A DNA stretch of 6,041 bases from XYC2-FULL-41-22 sp041666465. Its GTDB lineage: Bacteria > Patescibacteriota > Gracilibacteria > UBA1369 > UBA12470. The position numbers and the translations under genes are program-made. The first letter of the stretch is position 1. Each line of letters begins with the position of its first letter. This document shows, piece after piece, positions 1-5,091 of the stretch. The stretch spans positions 1-6,041 of the forward strand of contig JBAYGX010000093.1 in NCBI GenBank assembly GCA_041666465.1, read 5' to 3'. The notes below the pieces were generated by a model. It saw only the letters and a list, made by a program, of their open reading frames with translations, had not been told where the DNA came from and made no database searches.

Positions 1-58
1 ATTGCCATTAATCACTCTAGCAACGAAAATTGAGCCGGAGTGGGTAAAATAATCTTCC

Positions 59-820
59 ATGAAAACTCCCGATCAAGTAAATAGTAATACGCAAAATTCA
101 GAATCTGCACCTCCAGCACCTCTAACTGGACGTGATGGTCTTGATTTATTAAAGACATCAACATCCAGTGTTGATGGAGTTAGCTTGATTGATTTTCTTC
201 AAACACCAGAAGGCAGAGAAGCTATGAAGAAAAAGAAAATAGTTTTAGCTGGTCCTCCTAGGTCTGGTAAGTCTTGTCTCCGCCAAGGATTGAAAGATGT
301 CATAAAACAAATAAGCAATGGAGAAGTATATCCGTATGTTTTAACTGCCTGCCCCGATGGCGAAGGTGCTTGGTTCCAAGAATCAATGAATAATGATCCC
401 TCGTTAGCCGCGAAACTTAAGGCAGAATATAAGTCAAAATTCTCTCCGGAGTTTGCCCAAAGAATCGCCGACTCTGTAAAAAACTTATCACTACCTCTTA
501 GTTTTATTGATATCGGAGGTGTTATTTCTCCAGAAAATATGAAAATTTGTGAACATGCAAACGGAGCGATATTTCTTTGTGGAGAAACAGCAGTAAAAAG
601 CAGTGCTCCTATAGACTGGAAGAAGTTTTTTACACAACTTGGTATTCCTATTGTTGCTGAGGTTTATTCAGATTACAAAGGCGGAGAAGATTTAGTGGAT
701 GGTATTGGAGAAGATGGAGTTTTTAGAGGTTCTGTTCACCACCTTGAGCGCGGTGAAAATTTAACTGATAGAAAAGCAATTCAAGGTCTTGCTCAGTTTA
801 TAATCAATTTAGGCAAATAA
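59..820 (+). CDS. P-loop NTPase-like protein, Csx3-partner type
   Basis: This 253-residue soluble protein has no signal peptide or membrane segment. Residues 1-55 are polar and probably disordered. A Walker A motif GPPRSGKS lies at residues 65-72 after a beta-strand (KIVLAG), and a Walker B-like strand ending in DIGG is at 150-154. Other distinctive blocks are TACPDGEGAWFQ (96-107), SDYKGG (204-209) and VHHLERG (226-232). From memory, these blocks (GxGKS, DIGG, HHLERG) resemble the P-loop domain fused to the C-terminal side of Csx3 in some cyanobacterial proteins. A separate csx3 gene lies 1.7 kb downstream, so this may be the split-off partner. ATG at 59 is the only sensible start; no SD is visible. 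The gene is AT-rich like most of the window, unlike csx3. Its stop is one base from the stop of the convergent HD gene. The P-loop is clear; the Csx3 link rests on recall and proximity. Confidence 0.75.
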   Translation: MKTPDQVNSNTQNSESAPPAPLTGRDGLDLLKTSTSSVDGVSLIDFLQTPEGREAMKKKKIVLAGPPRSGKSCLRQGLKDVIKQISNGEVYPYVLTACPDGEGAWFQESMNNDPSLAAKLKAEYKSKFSPEFAQRIADSVKNLSLPLSFIDIGGVISPENMKICEHANGAIFLCGETAVKSSAPIDWKKFFTQLGIPIVAEVYSDYKGGEDLVDGIGEDGVFRGSVHHLERGENLTDRKAIQGLAQFIINLGK

Positions 821-821
821 A

Positions 822-1451
822 CTATTTTAAAGGAAATCGAGAATCTCGTAATTCAGAATCCCTCAATACTACTGTTTCCAATTTTACAATTTCTTTATTA
901 AGCATTTCTCCTAAACTATTTTTTAAACGTCCACCAGCTATTTCTGCAAATTTTTTATAAAACCATAATTGTTTCTCTTTAGGAGCATTAAAACGAGACC
1001 ACATAGTTGGACCTTCATGTTTAGAATCTTCCATTAGAGATAAAATACTATGTAATTTATCAGCCGTAGATACTAGTAACGCTTCCTCAGAAATTGCTTG
1101 CAAGTGTTCTAAATACTCTTCCTTCCTTTTTTGCCAGCTATTTCTTGCATCTACCTTACTCTGAGAGCCATCCTTTTGTTCAGAAACCTCTAGAACAATA
1201 GATGCAACTTTTCCCCCGAAAATTTCTGCTAATTTCTCCTTCGTATATTCGTTGGGATCGGCATCCTCAAGCACATCATGAAGTAATCCAGCAATAAGAA
1301 CATCTTCATCATCTGTATATTCGGATAAAATCACTAACACTGAAAATAGATGACTTATATAAGGCATTGCTTCGTCACCCTTGCGTGTTTGCTTTCTGTG
1401 CGCACTAGAAGCAATCCGTATAGCTTGTTCAATTCGAGGGGTGTATTTCAT
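822..1451 (-). CDS. HD-domain phosphohydrolase, RelA/SpoT/MESH1-like
   Basis: The 209-residue protein shows the metal-binding signature of the HD superfamily in the arrangement of (p)ppGpp hydrolase domains. AHRKQTRKG (17-25) is followed by H34 in YISHLFSV, then HDVLED (H58, D59, E62, D63), and a later D131 in STADKLHS. These residues would bind one divalent metal and act on a nucleotide such as an alarmone. No synthetase or regulatory domain follows, so it is a stand-alone small hydrolase; the true substrate cannot be read from sequence. It is the second gene of an operon: only three bases separate the TrmB stop from this ATG, with no SD, so translation is probably coupled. It ends one base from the convergent P-loop gene. 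Confidence 0.82.
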   Translation of the reverse strand: MKYTPRIEQAIRIASSAHRKQTRKGDEAMPYISHLFSVLVILSEYTDDEDVLIAGLLHDVLEDADPNEYTKEKLAEIFGGKVASIVLEVSEQKDGSQSKVDARNSWQKRKEEYLEHLQAISEEALLVSTADKLHSILSLMEDSKHEGPTMWSRFNAPKEKQLWFYKKFAEIAGGRLKNSLGEMLNKEIVKLETVVLRDSELRDSRFPLK

Positions 1452-1454
1452 AAA

Positions 1455-2222
1455 TTATATTTTATTATTTTCATATTTTTTCCACAATGCTTCGAATAAC
1501 ATTGAGCAAGTATCAGCAATACCTTTATCTTCTATAATGGTGGTTATCATGCACTCACCGAACGAACTAAAGGCAGTTTTATTACCATAGACTATGACCT
1601 GAGCAGAATTTAAAAGTTCTTCTCTCGGTACTCGTCGTCTTTCAATTAGATTCTTTTGATCCCATTCCGGAGATATGGAAGATGGAGTATTTTTTATAGG
1701 AACAATTAATTTAGTTTTTATTCCGGCTGTGGCTCTTTCTTCCAAAAGCTTTTTTGCCTTAGCATCCAACTCCTCAGTATTGTTATCAAACGGAGATCGT
1801 ATTAATTTAATATCAACTTTAGTATGAATTATATCTTTATTTAAAATTCTTATTCCATCAAGACCTTCGTAAAAGCGAACTGACGGCTTTCCGCAAGCAA
1901 GATTAAATTGCGCACCGAGTGTGCTAACTGCCTCATGTAGAGCTTGGTCCGCAAGTTTCAAATCTTCCTCTTTCATTTTAACTAAAGAATGAAGTTTAGA
2001 AGGATGAAGCGCGGTGAATGTGCTGACCGATCCAGGGACCGCACTCTCAGTAATAAGACCCAACTCAACAAGCTGTTTAAGTATTTTGTATACTAAACTG
2101 CGATTCACTCTGCTTTCTAGAGCAATTTTTCTTGCGGGTAAAGCGCCGGAAGATACTAAAGAAGAATATACTTTTGCCTGTTCAGAATTTAAACCTATTT
2201 GTTCTAGTAATTTTGTGCTCAT
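1455..2222 (-). CDS. TrmB-family transcriptional regulator
   Basis: This 255-residue protein opens with a winged helix-turn-helix typical of TrmB: LLEQIGLNSEQAKVYSSLV (5-23) leads into a recognition region around RVNRSLVYKILKQLVELGLI (38-57). A charged helix follows (about 80-100), then a C-terminal effector-like domain containing RFYEGLDGIRILNKDII (116-132). TrmB proteins are DNA-binding repressors or activators that answer to small ligands; the ligand here is unknown. ATG at 2222 is preceded by a near-consensus promoter (2256-2285); an AGGA lies 12 bases upstream, a loose SD. The gene leads an operon with the HD hydrolase and is divergent from csx3, so it could control itself and csx3 through the shared 2223-2370 region. 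That target assignment is inference. Confidence 0.85.
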   Translation of the reverse strand: MSTKLLEQIGLNSEQAKVYSSLVSSGALPARKIALESRVNRSLVYKILKQLVELGLITESAVPGSVSTFTALHPSKLHSLVKMKEEDLKLADQALHEAVSTLGAQFNLACGKPSVRFYEGLDGIRILNKDIIHTKVDIKLIRSPFDNNTEELDAKAKKLLEERATAGIKTKLIVPIKNTPSSISPEWDQKNLIERRRVPREELLNSAQVIVYGNKTAFSSFGECMITTIIEDKGIADTCSMLFEALWKKYENNKI

Positions 2223-2255
2223 AAATTGTTTTTCCTACATAACAATAATAGCCTT

Positions 2256-2285
2256 ATATTATCATAGTAGTATATAGGTTGTCAA
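2256..2285 (-). promoter_or_regulatory. Promoter of the trmB-HD operon
   Basis: On the minus strand a perfect -35 TTGACA (2280-2285) is followed after 18 bases by TAATAT (2256-2261). A TGA just before the -10 gives an extended -10. The predicted start point is near 2249, about 27 bases before the trmB ATG. One copy of the TATATAGGT repeat (2271-2279) lies inside the spacer. Confidence 0.7.
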
Positions 2286-2317
2286 ATTTGTGTAAATATA
2301 TCTTTATTTATATAGGT
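2271..2317. repeat. Direct repeat TATATAGGT, two copies
   Basis: The 9-mer TATATAGGT occurs exactly at 2271-2279 and 2309-2317, 38 bases apart start to start. The first copy overlaps the spacer of the trmB promoter. It could be a binding site for the regulator, but AT-rich 9-mers also recur by chance. Confidence 0.35.
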
Positions 2318-2318
2318 A

Positions 2319-2378
2319 TTAGTTAAATAGTGCTTGACATTTGAAACTCAGTATGCTATACTCTATTTAGTTAAGTAG
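2319..2378. promoter_or_regulatory. Candidate operator: repeat flanking the csx3 promoter
   Basis: TTAGTTAAATAG at 2319-2330 and TTAGTTAAGTAG at 2367-2378 match at 11 of 12 bases in the same orientation, 48 bases apart. One copy ends three bases before the -35 and the other covers the predicted transcription start, so a protein bound at both would bracket the promoter. The divergent TrmB protein is the natural candidate ligand-responsive binder (inference). Confidence 0.45.
2334..2362 (+). promoter_or_regulatory. Strong promoter of the csx3 unit
   Basis: TTGACA (2334-2339), a 17-base spacer and TATACT (2357-2362) match the sigma-70 consensus at 11 of 12 positions. TGC immediately precedes the -10, giving an extended -10. 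Transcription should start near 2369. This is the clearest promoter in the window. Confidence 0.85.
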
Positions 2379-2391
2379 TTCTTTAAAAATA
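2378..2391 (+). promoter_or_regulatory. boxA-like antitermination element, copy 1
   Basis: GTTCTTTAAAAATA lies about 10 bases after the predicted transcription start. It closely resembles the boxA element of bacterial rRNA leaders (TGTTCTTTGAAAACT / TGCTCTTTAACA), which is bound in RNA by NusB-S10 to protect transcription from termination. An identical 14-mer precedes the next gene at 2945-2958. Function is inferred from similarity and repetition. Confidence 0.6.
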
Positions 2392-2401
2392 ACCAGAGTC
2401 C

Positions 2402-2458
2402 TGTCAGTAGGTGAATATGAACGCAACATAAATTTGTTTTTATATTCACCTACTGATA
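2402..2458 (+). promoter_or_regulatory. Long stem-loop in the csx3 leader
   Basis: CAGTAGGTGAATAT (2405-2418) and ATATTCACCTACTG (2442-2455) are a perfect 14-bp inverted repeat. It extends outward to 2402/2458 through a G-U pair and inward by three more pairs (2419-2421 with 2439-2441). The loop can form a small inner hairpin. No T-run follows, so it is not an intrinsic terminator. It sits between boxA and the SD, as does the hairpin of the next gene (2989-3036), and may stabilise the message or bind a protein. Confidence 0.75.
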
Positions 2459-2525
2459 ACAGAGGTGCGATATACAGAAACCCAAACCAGCTGGTAACCA
2501 ACCCAGCACAAAAAGGAGAAACGCA

Positions 2526-2831
2526 ATGAAAACCTACAACATCACCCTCGTGGACGGAATCTTGAAAGTCGCGTTCGGCGCTCCGGCGCAGAACGACCAG
2601 ATCGTGAAGGACGCCAAAGAGCGCCTGGACGAGATGGTTGCCAACGGCGAACTCGCCGGAGGCAAGATCGTCAAGATCAACGGACCGGCATCGCTCCCCG
2701 TCGCGGTGGTCCTGGCTCATGGCCTGGCTCACCTCTACGAAGTCGTAGCCGTGTTCGACCCGAAACTGGCCAAGTACGTGGTGGCCGTTTCGCACGGAGC
2801 CGACAATGTCGTCGGCGATCTCGTGGACTGA
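2526..2831 (+). CDS. csx3: Csx3-family ring nuclease-like protein
   Basis: The 101-residue product matches the Csx3 (Crn3) fold family along its whole length. N-terminal strands (YNITLVDGILKVAFG) are followed by KINGPASLPVAVVLAH (50-65), AVFDPKLAKYVVAVSH (75-90) and a terminal GDLVD. From memory, Archaeoglobus Csx3 has the equivalent LAHKYHH, AVYDPRLGAVVVQSH and GDVID. Csx3 proteins degrade the cyclic tetra-adenylate messenger of type III CRISPR systems and can act on RNA ends in a metal-dependent way. Likely active-site residues here are H65, H69, D78 and H90; the histidine of the LAHxxHH block is shifted by one residue, so catalysis is not assured. A strong SD (AAGGAG, 2513-2518) sits seven bases before ATG. 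The gene is GC-rich (37 of 60 bases at 2581-2640), and no CRISPR array or effector is in view. Confidence 0.88.
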   Translation: MKTYNITLVDGILKVAFGAPAQNDQIVKDAKERLDEMVANGELAGGKIVKINGPASLPVAVVLAHGLAHLYEVVAVFDPKLAKYVVAVSHGADNVVGDLVD

Positions 2832-2843
2832 AGTAATCAAAAT

Positions 2844-2890
2844 CCTGGACTCCCAAAAGGATCCAGGTCGGGTGATCATCGCATCACCCG
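2844..2890 (+). promoter_or_regulatory. Two hairpins after csx3
   Basis: CCTGGA-C-TCC (2844-2853) pairs with GGATCCAGG (2859-2867) around a CAAAA loop with one bulged C. CGGGTGAT (2869-2876) pairs with ATCACCCG (2883-2890) around CATCGC. The next bases, AGCTTTC, are no T-run, so this is a poor terminator. After ribozyme cleavage at C2897 these hairpins would cap the 3' end of the csx3 message and probably protect it from exonucleases. The last two bases of the second hairpin also belong to the outer end of ribozyme stem III, so the two can compete. Confidence 0.7.
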
Positions 2891-2945
2891 AGCTTTCGCA
2901 AGATGTGTATCTTGCCTGATGAGTCCAAAAGGACGAAAAAGCTTG
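2889..2945 (+). ncRNA. Type III hammerhead self-cleaving ribozyme
   Basis: All elements of a hammerhead are present in order. Stem III is CGAGCTTT (2889-2896) with AAAGCTTG (2938-2945), 8 bp including one G-U. The cleavage nucleotide is C2897 (NUH = UUC). Stem I is GCAAGAT (2898-2904) with ATCTTGC (2909-2915), loop GTGT. The core CTGATGA is at 2916-2922. Stem II is GTCC (2923-2926) with GGAC (2931-2934), loop AAAA. The core GAAA is at 2935-2938. The conserved A15.1-U16.1 pair is A2938-U2896, and the G-C closing pair of stem II is present. With stem III open, the topology is type III. Cleavage would leave csx3 RNA with a 2',3'-cyclic phosphate and the downstream RNA with a 5'-OH. Activity is inferred; the fit to the consensus is direct. 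Confidence 0.93.
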
Positions 2946-2958
2946 TTCTTTAAAAATA
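2945..2958 (+). promoter_or_regulatory. boxA-like antitermination element, copy 2
   Basis: GTTCTTTAAAAATA repeats exactly the element at 2378-2391. It begins at the last base of ribozyme stem III and precedes a long hairpin and a GC-rich gene, the same layout as copy 1. Only a weak promoter-like pair (TTGTTC 2943-2948, TAAGAT 2967-2972) is visible here, so the element probably acts on read-through from the csx3 promoter. Confidence 0.6.
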
Positions 2959-2988
2959 TTTATTCTTAAGATTGTTTTGTCTCTTCGT

Positions 2989-3036
2989 GGGTAGCACAGT
3001 ATGTATCTCAAAGTAGAGGTATCTAGTGTGCTACTC
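2989..3036 (+). promoter_or_regulatory. Long stem-loop in the leader of the cysteine-cluster gene
   Basis: Arms 2989-3009 and 3016-3036 (core TAGCACA with TGTGCTA) form a 21-position helix with two mismatches and three G-U pairs, closed by loop AAAGTA. No T-run follows. Position relative to boxA and the start codon parallels the hairpin at 2402-2458, although the sequences differ, which suggests that structure rather than sequence is kept. Shorter hairpins follow (GGTG 3043-3046 with CACC 3053-3056; GGC 3088-3090 with GCC 3097-3099). Confidence 0.7.
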
Positions 3037-3135
3037 ATGTCGGGTGGCAACTCACCGCGGTATTGCGGTAATTCACGCTCACGGGTAGGCCGAAAAGCCA
3101 AATTCAAACCCAACGAGCACGAATAGGAGAAAGCC

Positions 3136-3942
3136 ATGAACAACAACAATCAGTCGTACAAGATCTTCACAGTCGAATCCGGTTCAGTTTCGGAGGGCGC
3201 GAAGATCGCCAATCTGCACCTCAAGGGTGCCAACATCGACATCGCGGCCATTCTGGTAGGAGAAGAAGGTCGCGGTCGCCGTCAGGAAGCCATGCCGGTA
3301 GATCGTCCGCCGATGGTGCCTTGCCCCGAAAGGAACAAGGACACCTACGAGTCTGGCGAGAAGTGCAGCAAGTGCGGAGCTCAACTCGGCGCCCCCACCA
3401 AGGGACAGTGGAGTGAGACCCGCAAGCACCCGGACAGCGGTCTGGTCGTCGGCAACCTGATGTTCGCCGATATCGGACAGACCAAAGCCGGAAAGCCGAA
3501 GTTCTTCTCGAAGGACTCGGCAACCACCGACGAGAAGATCGTCGTGGTGTTCCGGACCAAGATGGGTTTCCGCGGTGGAAACAACCACACCGGCGACCGT
3601 GCTGGGTGGAAGTGCTCCAAGTATGGATGCGATGCAACAGGCGAAGAGCCGATCGCACCCGAGATCTGTCCCAAGTGCGGAAGCACTGGCTACGATGGAC
3701 CCAAGCACTTCTTCGCGGAGTTCCCCGGACAGAAGCTCGTCTGTGGCGTGATCGCCGAAGGTGATGCTGGTCGCATGGGCTCCGGAGAGCAGTTGATTGC
3801 GGTCATGCCGAAAGGCGTGGTCTTCCGCACCACATACTCCGGTCGTCTCTACGGCTCACCGGCTGCGCACTACTACATGTGGAACGGCGAGAAACTGATC
3901 GCCGTCACGTGGGAAGAGCGTTCGGCCAGCGACGTGTTCTAG
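3136..3942 (+). CDS. Unrecognised protein with two zinc-ribbon-like cysteine clusters
   Basis: I do not recognise this 268-residue protein. It carries two cysteine clusters: C63, C77 and C80 (CSKC), and C160, C165, C178 and C181 (CPKCG). The second is a good four-cysteine zinc ribbon; the first needs C63 or a histidine to complete it. The remainder is mostly beta-strand-like, with basic patches (RGRRQ 46-50) and a hydrophobic, aromatic end (HYYMWNGEKLIAVTWE, 245-260). No signal peptide or membrane helix is seen. An SD (AGGAG, 3125-3129) lies six bases before ATG, and the start region resembles that of csx3. The gene is GC-rich (38 of 60 bases at 3421-3480), favours AAG, ATC and GTC codons, and shares the csx3 transcript, so a linked role such as nucleic-acid or nucleotide binding is possible but unproven. 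Confidence 0.85.
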   Translation: MNNNNQSYKIFTVESGSVSEGAKIANLHLKGANIDIAAILVGEEGRGRRQEAMPVDRPPMVPCPERNKDTYESGEKCSKCGAQLGAPTKGQWSETRKHPDSGLVVGNLMFADIGQTKAGKPKFFSKDSATTDEKIVVVFRTKMGFRGGNNHTGDRAGWKCSKYGCDATGEEPIAPEICPKCGSTGYDGPKHFFAEFPGQKLVCGVIAEGDAGRMGSGEQLIAVMPKGVVFRTTYSGRLYGSPAAHYYMWNGEKLIAVTWEERSASDVF

Positions 3943-4021
3943 ATCGTAAGTATCCTAGCCTCTGCTTGAGTTTCAAAAACAAGAGCGGGTATGCTAGGTA
4001 CCCGCTCAATCGTAAGATTGA
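3943..4021 (+). promoter_or_regulatory. Structured 3' UTR with possible pseudoknot
   Basis: GAGCGGGTA (3983-3991) and TACCCGCTC (3999-4007) form a perfect 9-bp stem with loop TGCTAGG. Six loop bases (GCTAGG, 3993-3998) are complementary to CCTAGC at 3954-3959, allowing a pseudoknot. A second hairpin, TCAATC-GTAA-GATTGA (4006-4021), has a GNRA tetraloop and overlaps the first by two bases. The 8-mer ATCGTAAG occurs at 3943-3950 and again at 4009-4016. The segment lies just after the stop codon and 20 bases before the terminator; its role is unknown. Confidence 0.6.
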
Positions 4022-4041
4022 GAAGTTCGTTTGTAACATCC

Positions 4042-4080
4042 GAGCCTCTCATGAAAAAAAACTTCATGCGAGGCTTTTTT
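4042..4080 (+). terminator. Intrinsic terminator of the csx3 unit
   Basis: AGCCTC (4043-4048) and CATGAA (4050-4055) pair with TTCATG (4063-4068) and GAGGCT (4070-4075), giving a 12-bp stem with one T-C mismatch, followed by a T-run at 4075-4080. Confidence 0.88.
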
Positions 4081-4111
4081 AATTCTATTTTTAATAAATA
4101 TCAAGATCAAC

Positions 4112-4152
4112 AAAAAAAGCGGCCTTCCCGCAATTGCGCGATAAGACCGCTT
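4112..4152 (-). terminator. Intrinsic terminator of the right-hand operon
   Basis: Read on the minus strand, AAGCGGTCTT pairs with AAGGCCGCTT (10 bp including one G-U) and is followed by a run of seven T (complement of A4112-4118). The loop holds the palindrome CGCAATTGCG. It lies just after the 76-residue gene and faces the + terminator at 4042-4080. Confidence 0.88.
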
Positions 4153-4170
4153 AATTATTATTTATTTCTA

Positions 4171-4401
4171 CTACCATCTCGCCATTGAGAACCGTAAAAT
4201 TTCGTTATCTGCATCTCTAAAAGTTAAATCTTCAAGTTCAGAAAGCCGATGTTCTCTATCGTCCTCTTCCTGAATATATTGGAATATAAGAGAAGTCAAA
4301 ACGGCTTTTTGTTTGTCACTTATCATTTCTTCCTTAGCGTCTGGGAAAAAATAACTTTTGCGAGGACCCTCAAAACTAGCTATAGCTGTATTGTTTATCA
4401 T
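4171..4401 (-). CDS. Small protein resembling the tail of the upstream gene product
   Basis: This 76-residue acidic protein is the last gene of the minus-strand operon, 21 bases after the preceding stop. Its core EEMISDKQKAVLTSLI (24-39) aligns with DMPKLMTEKQETLLRTLI of the neighbouring 222-residue protein, and the following E..R...L pattern continues the match to the end. It therefore looks like a stand-alone copy of that C-terminal helical module, which in phage and plasmid proteins often follows a DNA-recombination domain. No catalytic motif is visible. ATG at 4401 has only an AT-rich leader without SD. The match rests on a short stretch read by eye. Confidence 0.65.
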   Translation of the reverse strand: MINNTAIASFEGPRKSYFFPDAKEEMISDKQKAVLTSLIFQYIQEEDDREHRLSELEDLTFRDADNEILRFSMARW

Positions 4402-4422
4402 AATTTTAAATTAGGTTAATAA

Positions 4423-5091
4423 TCACTTCATCGGTAATAAACTGGAAATCAACTCCGAACAATCATAGCGGCTTAAGTTAGGGTTTATCTGCCTTAGATA
4501 TTCCTGTCGTGAAGTTTCATTGTGAATTTTTTCTGCGATTAATGTACGCAATAATGTTTCCTGTTTCTCCGTCATTAGTTTTGGCATATCTTCGTCGCCA
4601 AAAAAGGCTTGTCTATCTCTGCCTTCTAGATCTGGCTCTTCTGACAAGTTCATATTCTCAATGTCTTGAGTAAACAGGAAAGAAGTACCAGTAGCTCTAA
4701 GAACTGCATCCTTGAAACTGCTAACCATCGCACACTTGATACTAGAATTAGCTGAATTTTCGTAATCGCTGATATTGGCCGAACCTCTGCCCTCAGCAAC
4801 TAGCTTGCCTTCACGCTTAAGCTGACACACATAAGCAATTAAACCACTAGTATTACCAAAGCTTTGAAGTGTCTCGTTGTCCTTAGTAAAAGTAGCGGTT
4901 AGGTTATAGATTTCTGCTAGACGTTCCGCTCCGCCTTTACTGATAGACCGTTTGCCATCAATAATGAAATAATCTTGCCCCTCAACTAAGGTAGGTAAGA
5001 TATTTTCAAGTAAGAATTTACGTTTCTCTGTCAATACTGATATCCCATTTTTGAGATAGTTAATGTCTATTTTTTCTACTGTTTCAATCAT
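4423..5091 (-). CDS. Phage/plasmid-type protein, putative DNA recombination or annealing
   Basis: The 222-residue product has the layout of a protein group common in phages and plasmids. An N-terminal helix (LKNGISVLTEKRKFLLENI, 13-31) precedes the block VEGQDYFIIDGKRSISKGGAE (36-56; typical form GxDYxxIxGKxxLxKxGAE) with RLAEIYNLTA after it. Then come beta-strands (AYVCQLKREGKLVAEGRGS, 86-104) and a closing element SSIKCAMVSSFKDAVLRATG (116-135) with FTQDIE. An acidic linker (150-170) leads to a helical tail beginning MTEKQETLLRTLI (173-185). I associate this layout with single-strand annealing/recombination-type proteins of mobile elements, but family assignment is from memory. The ATG overlaps the TGA of the SymE-like gene (ATGA), indicating coupling; no SD is seen. 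Confidence 0.7.
   Translation of the reverse strand: MIETVEKIDINYLKNGISVLTEKRKFLLENILPTLVEGQDYFIIDGKRSISKGGAERLAEIYNLTATFTKDNETLQSFGNTSGLIAYVCQLKREGKLVAEGRGSANISDYENSANSSIKCAMVSSFKDAVLRATGTSFLFTQDIENMNLSEEPDLEGRDRQAFFGDEDMPKLMTEKQETLLRTLIAEKIHNETSRQEYLRQINPNLSRYDCSELISSLLPMK

Noticed and set aside
1381..1590. Small + frame across the trmB/HD junction; likewise 2014-2277, 3879-4082 and 3991-4188
   Set aside because: No SD, no domain, and each lies opposite or across well-supported genes, promoters or terminators.
2453..2480. Second hammerhead in the csx3 leader (CTGATAA followed by GAAAC)
   Set aside because: The core has A where G8 is invariant, and no stem II can form between the two motifs.
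2844..2897. Intrinsic terminator directly after csx3
   Set aside because: The two hairpins are strong, but the following bases are AGCTTTC with no T-run, and they lead straight into the hammerhead.
2367..3149. Long minus-strand frame opposite csx3 and its leaders, and similar frames opposite 3136-3942
   Set aside because: They are shadows of GC-rich genes. They overlap the promoter, ribozyme and hairpins and carry no recognisable domain.
3983..4007. Integron attC-like site after the GC-rich gene
   Set aside because: The stem is short and perfect, without the spaced R/L box pattern, and no integrase or cassette array is present.
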